A DNA stretch of 19,959 bases from Prevotellaceae bacterium UBA1726 (GTDB lineage Bacteria > Bacteroidota > Bacteroidia > Bacteroidales > Bacteroidaceae). The DNA lies in NCBI GenBank assembly GCA_002316005.1, contig DCIM01000071.1, positions 14,429 through 34,387 on the forward strand, in the 5' to 3' direction. Below the pieces are notes generated by a model. That model had not been told where the DNA came from. It searched no databases and saw nothing but the letters and a program-made list of their open reading frames with translations. This document shows, piece by piece, positions 1 to 7,799 of this stretch. Numbering within the stretch: position 1 is the first letter of the stretch; every line of letters starts with the position of its first letter. A program made the position numbers and the translations under genes.

Positions 1-15
1 GATAAGCATAAAAAT

Positions 16-483
16 ATGAAAGATAGAATTCGTCAATTAATGGAGGCACAGCAACTCACTCAACAAAATTTTGCAGAGAAGTTGAACATCTCCCCTGCTT
101 CACTCAGCAGCATTTTCAACGATCGTACAAAACCCACACTCAATCATGTGGATGCAATTCGTAAGAGTTTTCCAAATATCAATCTCGATTGGCTTCTTTA
201 TGGTGCAGGTGAAATGTTTGTGACTCCAGGAGGAAGTTCTAATGATTCTGTTCCATCAAATTCGAGTTCCAATCCTACAGATCTCGCGCTTGATTTCTCA
301 GAACCACAGGCTGCCCCACTCCAGGTAAGTGATTTCCAACAATCTCGTCAACAGTCAACATATCAGCAACACAAACCTGAAATTCAGCAAGTGAAAATTA
401 TTAACAAAGCCGAACGAAAGATTGCTGAGATACGAATCTTCTATGATGATCAGACATGGGAGACATTTGTTCCAAAGAAATAG
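16..483 (+). CDS. XRE-family helix-turn-helix transcriptional regulator
   Basis: A 155-residue protein whose N-terminal ~65 residues form a Cro/C1-type HTH: QLTQQNFAEKLNISPASLSS is the helix-turn-helix, followed by a conserved 'DWLLYGAGEMF' at about residues 58-68, a signature frequent in Bacteroidetes XRE regulators. Residues ~70-125 are a Ser/Asn/Gln-rich low-complexity linker. The last ~25 residues (AERKIAEIRIFYDDQTWETF) look like a short conserved strand-rich tail, possibly for oligomerisation. It presumably binds DNA in the cytoplasm; the target is unknown. The start at 16 is close to the window edge, so its promoter is not visible. A strong terminator follows 8 bp after the stop, so it is transcriptionally separate from pyrK. 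HTH assignment is firm; the role is not known. Confidence 0.85.
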   Translation: MKDRIRQLMEAQQLTQQNFAEKLNISPASLSSIFNDRTKPTLNHVDAIRKSFPNINLDWLLYGAGEMFVTPGGSSNDSVPSNSSSNPTDLALDFSEPQAAPLQVSDFQQSRQQSTYQQHKPEIQQVKIINKAERKIAEIRIFYDDQTWETFVPKK

Positions 484-490
484 AAAATAT

Positions 491-533
491 AGAGAACCAC
501 AAACGATGTTTTTCGAAGTGGTTCTCTTTTTTT
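491..533 (+). terminator. Rho-independent terminator of the HTH gene
   Basis: A 10-bp perfect stem AGAGAACCAC (491-500) / GTGGTTCTCT (518-527) is followed by a T run ending near 533. It lies 8 bp after the stop codon of the regulator. Confidence 0.9.
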
Positions 534-566
534 GTTTTCTTGGGATAGTGAAAGGAGGCTTTTTGG

Positions 567-590
567 GAATGAGCCATATACGGCTCATTC
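567..590. other. Perfect 9-bp inverted repeat upstream of pyrK
   Basis: GAATGAGCC (567-575) and GGCTCATTC (582-590) are exact complements around a 6-base spacer ATATAC. No T run follows, so it is not a typical terminator. It lies about 70 bp upstream of the predicted pyrK -7 box and could be an operator or a leftover repeat. Confidence 0.5.
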
Positions 591-656
591 TGGGGGAAAT
601 GAAGATGAGGAAGGAAAAAAGTCATGCTGATGCTCGCAATTATCGTTTTTTTCCAT

Positions 657-664
657 TATCTTTG
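657..664 (+). promoter_or_regulatory. Predicted Bacteroidetes -7 promoter element of pyrKD
   Basis: TATCTTTG fits the Bacteroidetes -7 consensus TAnnTTTG. No clear TTTG -33 box is seen at the usual 19-21 bp spacing. Transcription would start near 671, giving a leader of about 37 nt before the pyrK ATG at 708. Confidence 0.5.
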
Positions 665-707
665 TATTCAAATTCCAACACGCGCGTACATATTATTATA
701 TTATTAT

Positions 708-1484
708 ATGAAGAAATACTGTTTCGATCTTACTGTCAAGGCTGTAGAACGACCAACAAGTCAGCATGTATTGTTAGTCTTGACAGATGACAAACCGTTG
801 CCAGAGATGGTACCTGGTCAGTTTGTTGAGGTTCGAGTTGACGGTTCGGATACAACCTTCCTCCGTCGTCCGATTTCCATAAACTATGTTGATTATGATG
901 CAAACGAGCTCCATCTGCTTGTACATGTTGTAGGAGAAGGCACAGCCCGCTTGGCACAGTTGAAGGCAGGAGACAAGTTGAACTGTGTGTTCCCATTAGG
1001 AAACGGGTTCACCCTACCATCATCGACAGACGAGAAAATACTTCTTGTAGGAGGAGGCGTTGGTGTCGCTCCATTGCTTTATCTTGGAAAGAAAATCAAG
1101 GAATCAGGAGCCACCCCAATATTCTTGCTCGGAGCGAAGACCAAAAGCGATCTGCTTCAGTTGGATAAGTTTGCCAAGGTAGGAACCGTGTATGTCACCA
1201 CAGAGGACGGCAGTATGGGTGAAGTCGGTTTTGTGACCAACCATTCCGTTCTTCAGCGCGAGGAATTCAGTCGTGTTCAGGTGTGTGGTCCAAAGCCAAT
1301 GATGGTGGCAGTAGCCCGTTATGCAAAGGCCAATAATGTCGTTTGCGAAGTATCGCTCGAGAATATGATGGCCTGCGGTTTGGGAGCTTGTCTTTGTTGT
1401 GTAGAGAAGACCGTAGAAGGCAATTTGTGTGTTTGTAAAGATGGTCCGGTGTTTAATATTGAGAAACTATTATGGCAAATCTAA
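708..1484 (+). CDS. pyrK: Dihydroorotate dehydrogenase electron transfer subunit PyrK
   Basis: The FAD/[2Fe-2S] subunit of class 1B dihydroorotate dehydrogenase. It passes electrons from PyrD to NAD+ in pyrimidine synthesis, in the cytosol. The 258-residue protein shows an FAD-binding 'RRPISI' at residues 53-58, a nucleotide-binding 'GGGVGVAPL' at ~115-123, 'CGPKPMM' at ~203-209, and a cysteine cluster at the C-terminus (C223, C228, C231 and C241/C243) for the iron-sulfur cluster. I chose the ATG at 708 because the longer reading frame from 624 adds a 28-residue hydrophobic stretch absent from PyrK proteins and overlaps the predicted promoter. The 3' end overlaps pyrD by 13 bp, implying translational coupling. 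Confidence 0.93.
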   Translation: MKKYCFDLTVKAVERPTSQHVLLVLTDDKPLPEMVPGQFVEVRVDGSDTTFLRRPISINYVDYDANELHLLVHVVGEGTARLAQLKAGDKLNCVFPLGNGFTLPSSTDEKILLVGGGVGVAPLLYLGKKIKESGATPIFLLGAKTKSDLLQLDKFAKVGTVYVTTEDGSMGEVGFVTNHSVLQREEFSRVQVCGPKPMMVAVARYAKANNVVCEVSLENMMACGLGACLCCVEKTVEGNLCVCKDGPVFNIEKLLWQI

Positions 1485-2377
1485 ATGTAAAAATAAATGA
1501 TTTGAATCTGAAGAACCCTGTGATGACAGCATCGGGTACCTTTGGATATGGTTTGGAGTTTGCAGACTTCGTTCCGCTTGAAGAAATAGGTGGAATTATA
1601 GTAAAAGGAACCACTTTGAAGCCACGCGAAGGAAACGATTATCCACGAATGGCAGAAACAGCCCAGGGAATGCTCAACTGTGTAGGACTGCAGAATAAGG
1701 GCATAGATTACTTCTGCGAGCATATCTATCCCCAGATAAAGGACATTGACACCAATATGATTGTCAATGTCAGCGGTTCTTCGCCAGAAGATTATGCTGA
1801 ATGTGCAGCACGTATTGATGCATTGGAAAAGATCCCAGCCATTGAGTTGAACATATCATGTCCGAATGTGCATGATGGAGGAATGGCATTCGGTGTGACA
1901 TGTGAAGGAGCTGCAAGTGTGGTGAAAGCCGTCAGAGCACGATATAACAAGACACTTATTGTGAAACTCTCGCCAAATGTAACCAATATCGTGGATATTG
2001 CAAAAGCTGTAGAAGCAGTAGGAGCAGACTCTGTTTCGCTCATCAATACCCTTATGGGAACATCTATTGATATAGAGCGTCGAAAGTTTAATCTCTCTAT
2101 CGGAACAGGAGGTCTTTCAGGTCCCGCAGTGAAGCCAGTAGCCCTTAGGATGGTTTATCAGGTGGCAAAGGCAGTGAATATCCCTGTAATTGGTCTGGGA
2201 GGAATCTGCAATGCCCATGACGCCATAGAATTCTTTATGGCAGGAGCGACAGCCATAGAGATCGGAACTGCCAATTTCCTTGATCCTGCAGTGACGGTAA
2301 AGGTAAGAGACGGAATCAATGACTGGTTGGATAAGCACGGTTGCAAGTCTGTGATGGAGATTGTGGGTTGTCTGTAA
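1472..2377 (+). CDS. pyrD: Dihydroorotate dehydrogenase catalytic subunit, class 1B
   Basis: Oxidises dihydroorotate to orotate using FMN, the fourth step of de novo UMP synthesis; it works as a complex with PyrK. The 301-residue length is normal for class 1B. Visible signatures are 'NPVMTASGTFGYG' (residues ~15-27), 'GTTLKPREGN' with the FMN/substrate lysine near 45-50, 'ELNISCPNVHDGG' with the active-site base C130 (class 1 uses Cys), and C-terminal phosphate-binding 'GLGGI' and 'GATAIEIGTANF'. The start codon lies inside the end of pyrK, as in many PyrK-PyrD pairs. Two hairpins follow downstream. Confidence 0.96.
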   Translation: MANLNVKINDLNLKNPVMTASGTFGYGLEFADFVPLEEIGGIIVKGTTLKPREGNDYPRMAETAQGMLNCVGLQNKGIDYFCEHIYPQIKDIDTNMIVNVSGSSPEDYAECAARIDALEKIPAIELNISCPNVHDGGMAFGVTCEGAASVVKAVRARYNKTLIVKLSPNVTNIVDIAKAVEAVGADSVSLINTLMGTSIDIERRKFNLSIGTGGLSGPAVKPVALRMVYQVAKAVNIPVIGLGGICNAHDAIEFFMAGATAIEIGTANFLDPAVTVKVRDGINDWLDKHGCKSVMEIVGCL

Positions 2378-2386
2378 GGAAAGAGC

Positions 2387-2419
2387 AAAAATTTAGGGCT
2401 ACCAAAAAGTAGCCCTAAA
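2387..2419 (-). terminator. Terminator hairpin oriented for aroC
   Basis: An 11-bp perfect stem, 2392-2402 with 2409-2419, has a 6-base loop. Read on the minus strand it is followed by five T residues (2391-2387); on the plus strand no T run follows. It therefore fits the end of the leftward aroC transcript better than the end of pyrD. Confidence 0.65.
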
Positions 2420-2514
2420 CCAACACAAAAACTAAACTAGACTTAACTAAACAATCTCGGGAATTTCCCAACTCCCTCATGTCGATTGCAAAATTAGTAA
2501 ATTATTATCAAATG

Positions 2515-2537
2515 GCGAAATAATTTCGCATTTTTTT
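2515..2537 (+). terminator. Probable terminator of the pyrKD operon
   Basis: GCGAAA (2515-2520) / TTTCGC (2524-2529) form a short 6-bp stem with a tight TAA loop, followed by seven T residues (2531-2537). It lies about 140 bp after the pyrD stop, beyond the opposing aroC terminator. Apart from these two hairpins I see no feature in 2378-2564. Confidence 0.5.
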
Positions 2538-2564
2538 AATGTAAAAGCGAAATTAGACCAATTT

Positions 2565-3629
2565 TTATCTCTTATTCTGAAGATAATTGTCCAAAATTAC
2601 CATTGCAGCCATTGATTCCACGATAGGAACCGCCCTTGGCAGTACACAAGGATCATGTCGTCCACGAGCCTTGAGAGTGGTAGGATTACCATCTTTGTCA
2701 ATAGTATTCTGTTCCATGAGAATAGTAGCAACCGGTTTGAAAGCCACGCGGAAATAGATATCCTGACCATTGGAAATGCCACCCTGAATACCACCACTAT
2801 GATTGGTGAGAGTCGTTATTTCGCCATTCTCGTTGACAAAGACATCATTCTGTTCGCTGCCCTTTGTTGTGACGCCATCAAAACCTTCGCCATATTCAAA
2901 ACCTTTAACTGCGTTGATGCCAAGCATGGCAGCACCCAACTGAGCATGCAGTTTACCAAATTCCGGTTCACCGAGCCCAACAGGGCAACCCTTAATGACA
3001 CAAGTGATGACACCACCGATGGTATCGCCCTGCTTTTTGACCTCAGCGATGAGATCTTCCATCTCCTTCGCTTTAGTCTGATCAGGACAACGGACGATGT
3101 TATCTTCGATAGTAGAGAGATCGTAGAGATGATAATCACGCTCAAGAGCGATGTTGCCCACCTGAGAAGTGTAAGCCTGAATTGTTATTCCCAGTTGGTT
3201 GAGAACCAATTTGGCAAAAGCCCCACCCACACAACGGCTGATAGTGATACGAGCAGAAGAGCGGCCACCACCACGATGATCGCGCACACCATACTTCTGG
3301 GAATAGGTATAGTCAGCATGCGAAGGACGGTAGAGGTCGCGCATGTTATCATAATCGTTCGAATGCTGATTGGTGTTACGGACGATGAAGCCGATAGGAC
3401 ATCCCGTAGTTTTTCCTTCGAAGACACCACTCAGAATCTCCACTTTGTCAGCCTCTTTGCGACCAGTGGTGATATGGCTTTGTCCCGGACGACGACGGTC
3501 GAGTTCAGCCTGAATGAAATCCATATCGACAGTGATGCCAGCAGGCATTCCGTCGATAACACCACCAACAGCCTCCCCATGGCTTTCGCCAAAGGTGGTC
3601 AATGTGAAAATCTTGCCAAAAGTGTTCAT
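2565..3629 (-). CDS. aroC: Chorismate synthase
   Basis: Converts 5-enolpyruvylshikimate-3-phosphate to chorismate, the last shikimate-pathway step, with reduced FMN. The 354-residue protein carries the family signatures in order: 'GESHG' at residues 14-18, 'RRRPGQS' near 45-51, 'RDHRGGGRSSAR' near 115-126, 'GGIQGGISNG' in the second half, and 'RHDPCVLPRAVPIVE' near the C-terminus. These cover the FMN- and substrate-binding loops. It lies 69 bp downstream of slyD on the same strand with no promoter box seen between them, so the two are probably cotranscribed. A long open frame on the opposite strand is a composition shadow. Confidence 0.97.
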   Translation of the reverse strand: MNTFGKIFTLTTFGESHGEAVGGVIDGMPAGITVDMDFIQAELDRRRPGQSHITTGRKEADKVEILSGVFEGKTTGCPIGFIVRNTNQHSNDYDNMRDLYRPSHADYTYSQKYGVRDHRGGGRSSARITISRCVGGAFAKLVLNQLGITIQAYTSQVGNIALERDYHLYDLSTIEDNIVRCPDQTKAKEMEDLIAEVKKQGDTIGGVITCVIKGCPVGLGEPEFGKLHAQLGAAMLGINAVKGFEYGEGFDGVTTKGSEQNDVFVNENGEITTLTNHSGGIQGGISNGQDIYFRVAFKPVATILMEQNTIDKDGNPTTLKARGRHDPCVLPRAVPIVESMAAMVILDNYLQNKR

Positions 3630-3646
3630 ATTGATGCGCTATCGCT

Positions 3647-3673
3647 AAATGATAAATGAAAAATGATAAATGA
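3647..3673. repeat. Short tandem repeat between slyD and aroC
   Basis: AAATGATAAATGA occurs twice (3647-3659 and 3661-3673) with a 14-bp period, and partial copies follow (ATGAGAAAT). The AT-rich tandem fills the slyD-aroC spacer. Confidence 0.6.
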
Positions 3674-3698
3674 GAAATAGGAGATGAGAAAAGGCATT

Positions 3699-4310
3699 TT
3701 AGTGGCATCCGCCACATCCACCTTCCCCACAGTTGCCTTCACCGCAGCCACCTTCACCACAGTTTCCGCAACCGCCAGAGCAACCTCCACCGCCACAACC
3801 ACCACATCCATGGTGATTCATCTGGTTAAGCAGAGCCATAATCTCCTCCTGTGAAGCATCGTGAGACTCGATGATGGTACCTTTGAATTTCAGAGTCTTG
3901 CCAGCGAGAGGGTGGTTAAGGTCGATTTTCACTTTGTCTTCGCCCACTTCCACAACCTGAGCCATGAAACGCTGACCATCCTCGTTCTGCAAAGGAACGA
4001 TGACACCAGGACGAATGTGAACCTCGTCGAAAACACCATTAGGACTGAATATAGCCTTGTCAAGGTCGATTACCCTCTCTGCTACGAATTCACCAAATCC
4101 CTCCTCAGGAGTCAGTACCACCTCGAAATCATCGCCAGTAGCCAGTTCCTTGAGTTTATTCTCAAGGGAAGTGAAAGGCATCATGCCGAAATCAGTCATC
4201 AAACGCAATGGTTGTTCCTCTGTTGTAGCCTCGAGCAGAGTCTCCTGACCATCAGTGATGTCGTACATAGCATAAGAGGCAACAATTGACTTATGTGTTA
4301 ATTCTTCCAT
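3699..4310 (-). CDS. slyD: SlyD-like FKBP peptidyl-prolyl isomerase with Cys/Gly-rich tail
   Basis: A predicted cytoplasmic prolyl cis-trans isomerase, chaperone and metal-binding protein. Residues ~1-75 and ~130-160 resemble the split FKBP domain ('LTPEEGFGEF', 'DLNHPLAGKTLKFKGTI'); between them lies the IF (insert-in-flap) chaperone domain ('VIVPLQNEDGQRFMAQVVEVGEDKVKIDLNHP' region). The tail, residues 166-203, holds nine Cys and many Gly, with two N-terminal His and one C-terminal His. E. coli SlyD has a His-rich tail instead, so metal preference may differ. No signal peptide is seen. It is the first gene of a likely slyD-aroC unit and has its own -7 box 24 bp upstream. Family assignment is firm; a nickel-handling role is only inferred. 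Confidence 0.9.
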   Translation of the reverse strand: MEELTHKSIVASYAMYDITDGQETLLEATTEEQPLRLMTDFGMMPFTSLENKLKELATGDDFEVVLTPEEGFGEFVAERVIDLDKAIFSPNGVFDEVHIRPGVIVPLQNEDGQRFMAQVVEVGEDKVKIDLNHPLAGKTLKFKGTIIESHDASQEEIMALLNQMNHHGCGGCGGGGCSGGCGNCGEGGCGEGNCGEGGCGGCH

Positions 4311-4333
4311 TCTTAAAGACTTAAAAATTTACG

Positions 4334-4341
4334 CAAAGGTA
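4334..4341 (-). promoter_or_regulatory. Predicted -7 promoter element of slyD
   Basis: On the minus strand this reads TACCTTTG, an exact match to TAnnTTTG. The transcript would start near 4327, leaving a leader of about 17 nt. No clear TTTG -33 box is visible. Confidence 0.6.
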
Positions 4342-4374
4342 CGAATTTAATTCGAAATTCTTGCTATTCTCAAA

Positions 4375-4382
4375 TATTTTTG
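4375..4382 (+). promoter_or_regulatory. Possible -7 promoter element of the protease gene
   Basis: TATTTTTG matches TAnnTTTG and lies 32 bp upstream of the predicted ATG at 4415, divergent from the slyD promoter. No convincing -33 element is seen, so this is tentative. Confidence 0.4.
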
Positions 4383-4414
4383 TTTATTTTGCCCTTGAAA
4401 ATGAAATATTTGCA

Positions 4415-6610
4415 ATGAAGCGACACCTTATTATATATATAGCACTGATTATGGCCGTTTTGAATATGAACGCCCAGACATCGGTACTGCGTAAACTCTC
4501 ACCATCGGTAAGAGCCATGCTCATGGAGCAGAAAACGGCCAGTCCGATGAAGGCAAAGGTTCAGAAAGAAGCTTTCCTGTGCGCTTTCGTAAAGGTTGAT
4601 GGTGATGTAGGGGAGCTGTTCCGTCAGAACAGAGTAACCACGCTTGCCACCTTTGGTGACATTCATATTGTCAGTATGCCAGTTTCTCAAATTAGCCATC
4701 TTGCTTCATGCCGACAGATTGTGCGTATAGAGATGGGACGAGGAATGTCGGTGAACAATGATCAGATGTCCAAGCACCTAAACATAGACAAAGTCTATGA
4801 AGGAATCAAACTTCCTCAGGCATTTACCGGCAAAGGAGTAGTAATGGGTATTCAGGACATTGGTTTTGACCTTACAAATCCGAATTTCTACAATGCCGAT
4901 ATGACCGAATATCGCATCAAGGCATTCTGGGACATGATTTCAGCAGATACTATAGGCAGTAAGTACTATGTAGGTAATGCCTACGAAGGAAAGGAGACAC
5001 TGCTCAATTATGCCCATAGTCGAGATGGCATGGACCAGAACCACGGAAGTCACACCCTCGGAACAGCAGCCGGCAGTGGAGTAGGCACAGCCTACAGAGG
5101 TATAGCCTACGAGAGTGACATCTGCCTTGTGAGCAATGCAGTGTCAGACGATTTGCAGTATATTGCCGAAGCTGATAGAGGTAAATATACCTATGCCACC
5201 GATGCCTTGGGATTTAAGTATATATACGACTATGCCGAATCCCAGGGTGAGCCATGCGTCATCTCGTTCAGTGAAGGCTCAACGCAAGATCTCTACGGAG
5301 ACGATATCCTCTATAATGAGATTCTCGAGAAGTTGCAAGGACCAGGACGAATCCTCGTGTCATCAGCCGGAAACAATTCGTTGGAGTTAAACTATATCCA
5401 CAAACCAGTAGGACAGGAATCAGCCGGAATATTCATGGAGACATGGAGCGGTAAACTCTATTTTATGACAACGGGAGTGCAGGATTATGCAACACGCCTT
5501 GTCTTCTATGGTGCAAAGAATGATACCCTCACAGTCTCATCCGATTGGCTCTGCCAACAGCAAGATACCCTTCATATAGATACACTGAATATAGGTGAAA
5601 GACAATATATCTTGGCTTTTGGAGGATATCCAGACTGTTATAATGAAGACCGCCTTGTCACTGAAGTTTATATCCAGGGGCCAACCCATATGGGAGGTGC
5701 AGATTTTCCACTCAGTGTGGAAGTGCTTGGAAATGAGACAGAGACGGAGACATATAGGATAATTGGCAAGTTTACTACAAAGTCAAGGAACCCAGATTTG
5801 GCAGATGCCATTGTAGCGAAGAATATCAATTCGCCAAGCTGTCTGCCTTCGGTCATTTGTGTAGGCTCTACTTCGTATAGTACAGGATATATCAATATGT
5901 CCGGTGAAGAGAAGCACTATGACTACGGAACCAATGGAGAACGCAGTTCGTTCTCGTCAATTGGTCCTACTTTCGATGACAGAATCAAACCCGATGTGAT
6001 GGCGCCAGGAGCCAATATCACCTCTTCGACAAACAGTTTCTATTTTGAGACCCATCCAGATTCAAGGCAGGTTTCCGACCTTGTAAGCAGTTACGAGTAC
6101 GGAGGTCGCACATACTATTGGAAGTGTGATACCGGTACTTCAATGTCTTCGCCAGCCGTTGGTGGAGCCATTGCCCTCTGGCTTCAGGCAAAACCAGACC
6201 TCACACGTGATGAAGTCCTTGATGTGCTGGCACATACTTGCAGTCATCCAGATGCCACTCTAACATATCCAAACAACCAATACGGCTATGGTCAGATTGA
6301 TGTCTATAAGGGATTGCTCTATATACTTGGTATTGACGGAATAGACGAAATCAGTCAGTATCAGGCCGAGAAGGTGGAATATCACCTCACGGGCCATAAT
6401 AGTTTTACGGTTCAGTTCCCAGAGGCATTGAAGCACGAGGGAAGTGTGAAGGTTTACAGCACTTCTGGTCAACTCCTTCAGGTTGTTTCTGTTGCCGAAG
6501 GTAAGGATAGTATTAACATAAATCTTCCTGCAGGAATAAAGGGCGTCGTTGCCGTTCAGGTGAATGGAGATTCCAAGGCGACTTGTGGTTCGACACTGTT
6601 AAGATTCTAA
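4415..6610 (+). CDS. Secreted subtilisin-like S8 serine peptidase
   Basis: A 731-residue predicted exported protease. A signal peptide (residues ~1-20, ending MNAQ) is followed by a propeptide-like region (~50-110). The S8 domain has D148 in 'GIQDIGFD', H213 in 'HGSHTLG', an oxyanion-hole Asn in 'SSAGNN' (~319-321) and S576 in 'GTSMSSP'. A large insert (~330-470) separates the oxyanion Asn from the Ser segment. The last ~70 residues ('VKVYSTSGQLLQ...') look like a beta-sandwich sorting domain of the type IX secretion kind, but this is less certain. I chose the ATG at 4415 because it starts a standard signal peptide; the longer frame from 4361 adds an unrelated stretch. The epimerase homologue follows 28 bp downstream. 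Confidence 0.92.
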   Translation: MKRHLIIYIALIMAVLNMNAQTSVLRKLSPSVRAMLMEQKTASPMKAKVQKEAFLCAFVKVDGDVGELFRQNRVTTLATFGDIHIVSMPVSQISHLASCRQIVRIEMGRGMSVNNDQMSKHLNIDKVYEGIKLPQAFTGKGVVMGIQDIGFDLTNPNFYNADMTEYRIKAFWDMISADTIGSKYYVGNAYEGKETLLNYAHSRDGMDQNHGSHTLGTAAGSGVGTAYRGIAYESDICLVSNAVSDDLQYIAEADRGKYTYATDALGFKYIYDYAESQGEPCVISFSEGSTQDLYGDDILYNEILEKLQGPGRILVSSAGNNSLELNYIHKPVGQESAGIFMETWSGKLYFMTTGVQDYATRLVFYGAKNDTLTVSSDWLCQQQDTLHIDTLNIGERQYILAFGGYPDCYNEDRLVTEVYIQGPTHMGGADFPLSVEVLGNETETETYRIIGKFTTKSRNPDLADAIVAKNINSPSCLPSVICVGSTSYSTGYINMSGEEKHYDYGTNGERSSFSSIGPTFDDRIKPDVMAPGANITSSTNSFYFETHPDSRQVSDLVSSYEYGGRTYYWKCDTGTSMSSPAVGGAIALWLQAKPDLTRDEVLDVLAHTCSHPDATLTYPNNQYGYGQIDVYKGLLYILGIDGIDEISQYQAEKVEYHLTGHNSFTVQFPEALKHEGSVKVYSTSGQLLQVVSVAEGKDSININLPAGIKGVVAVQVNGDSKATCGSTLLRF

Positions 6611-6638
6611 GAAAAAACAAATAAAACCCAATAAAGAA

Positions 6639-7700
6639 ATGAAAATATGTCTAATGACAGGCGCTCGTCCAAATTTCATTAAGGTGGCGCCACTGATTCG
6701 TTCCATCCGTAAGGCCCAGACTGAGGGGCGTGATGTGGAATATACTCTTGTATATGCAGGACCAGAAGATGATCCTACACTTGAAGGTTCACTTTTCGAT
6801 GACCTTGAGATGCCTCGTCCAGATGTGTATCTCGGAGTGAGCAGTCAGAATGTGAATGAGATTACCAGTGGGGTAATGAGTGCTTTTGAGACTTATCTCA
6901 ACGAGCATCCAACAGATGTAGTCATTGTTGTTGACGATCTTGCTTCAACTATGGCAGCAGCTATTGTGGCAAAGAAGCATGGAATACGCTTGGCACATCT
7001 TGTGGCTGGTACACGCTCGTTTGACATCAATATGCCAAAGGAAATAAACCGCCTCGTGATAGATGGTCTTTCGGATTTGCTTTTCACTGCCGGTTCGGGA
7101 ACTGGAACAACAGCAGAGCAGTCAAAAATCTATGTTGTCGGTAATATCCTCATGGATACCCTCCGTTATAATCTTCCTCGTTTCCGCCGTCCTGCTATTC
7201 TTGAGGGATTTGAGGACGGCAGATATGCTGTCCTTACGATAAACCGTAGAGCACTGCTGGCAAATCCTGAGAATCTGGTTCAGATGCTGCTTGTCATGGC
7301 TAACCAGTTAGAGCACATGCCTGTGTTCATTCCTTTACGAAAGGAAGCTGCCAAAGTTGTTGGTCCGTTGCTTGAAGGATTGGAGAATATGCGTCTCGTG
7401 GAACCACTCTCTTATCTTGAGTTCGGTTATCTCACGGCTCATGCAAAGGTAGTCATTACCGATAGCGGAAATGTGGCCGAGGAGGCAACATTCAATGGAG
7501 TTCCGTGTGTCACTCTCAACAACTATACAGAGCATATTGAGACAGTGAAGCAGGGTACTAATGTCCTTGTAAACGAAGACCCAGAACTACTTGCAAATGC
7601 TCTCTACGAAATCGTTGAGGGTGAGCCGAAGAACTATTCTATTCCTGAACGTTGGGATGGAAGAACTGCTGACAGAATACTGCAGACACTGTTAGGGTAG
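6639..7700 (+). CDS. UDP-GlcNAc 2-epimerase (WecB-like) homologue with altered active site
   Basis: A 353-residue protein with the two-Rossmann (GT-B-like) layout of non-hydrolysing UDP-N-acetylglucosamine 2-epimerases. 'TGARPNFIKVAP' keeps the family's R10 and K15, 'VVDDLAST' keeps the Asp near 99-100, and 'TDSGNVAEEA' at 284-293 keeps the UDP-binding loop. Compared from memory with E. coli WecB, other key positions differ: Glu117 aligns with V122, Glu131 with K134, His213 with N202, and the 'QH' pair near 43 is missing. True UDP-GlcNAc/ManNAc interconversion is therefore doubtful. It may be a pseudoenzyme, a sugar-nucleotide sensor or an enzyme with another substrate. It is 28 bp behind the protease gene and probably cotranscribed, without other polysaccharide genes nearby. 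Confidence 0.8.
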   Translation: MKICLMTGARPNFIKVAPLIRSIRKAQTEGRDVEYTLVYAGPEDDPTLEGSLFDDLEMPRPDVYLGVSSQNVNEITSGVMSAFETYLNEHPTDVVIVVDDLASTMAAAIVAKKHGIRLAHLVAGTRSFDINMPKEINRLVIDGLSDLLFTAGSGTGTTAEQSKIYVVGNILMDTLRYNLPRFRRPAILEGFEDGRYAVLTINRRALLANPENLVQMLLVMANQLEHMPVFIPLRKEAAKVVGPLLEGLENMRLVEPLSYLEFGYLTAHAKVVITDSGNVAEEATFNGVPCVTLNNYTEHIETVKQGTNVLVNEDPELLANALYEIVEGEPKNYSIPERWDGRTADRILQTLLG

Positions 7701-7702
7701 AA

Positions 7703-7735
7703 GACCCCCTAATCCCCCTGCTTAGGGGGACTTGA
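7703..7735 (+). repeat. Tripartite palindromic repeat after the epimerase stop
   Basis: CCCCCT (7705-7710), CCCCCT (7714-7719) and complementary AGGGGG (7724-7729), followed by ACTTGA. It begins 2 bp after the stop codon and is almost the same as the repeat after the GlsB gene at 17235. Confidence 0.85.
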
Positions 7736-7742
7736 TAATAAA

Positions 7743-7776
7743 AAAAGCCCAGGTGATGATGGTCACTTGGGCTTTT
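7743..7776. terminator. Bidirectional terminator between convergent genes
   Basis: AAAAGCCCAGGTGA (7743-7756) pairs with TCACTTGGGCTTTT (7763-7776), with one G-T wobble, around a 6-base loop. Runs of A and T flank the stem on both sides, so it can end both the epimerase transcript and the leftward nuclease transcript. Confidence 0.88.
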
Positions 7777-7799
7777 GTTATTCGTTGTAAATCAGTGTG

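Noticed and set aside
624..707. The upstream start for pyrK at 624.
   Set aside because: It would add a hydrophobic extension not found in PyrK and overlaps the predicted promoter at 657-664.
422..790. A 122-codon plus-strand frame between the HTH gene and pyrK.
   Set aside because: It runs through a strong terminator and overlaps both real genes; the peptide has no recognisable features.
2655..3659. A 334-codon open frame on the plus strand, antisense to aroC.
   Set aside because: It mirrors aroC across almost its full length, has no recognisable domain, and its residue composition (Ser/Thr/Asp/Ile-rich) is what antisense reading of a biased gene gives.
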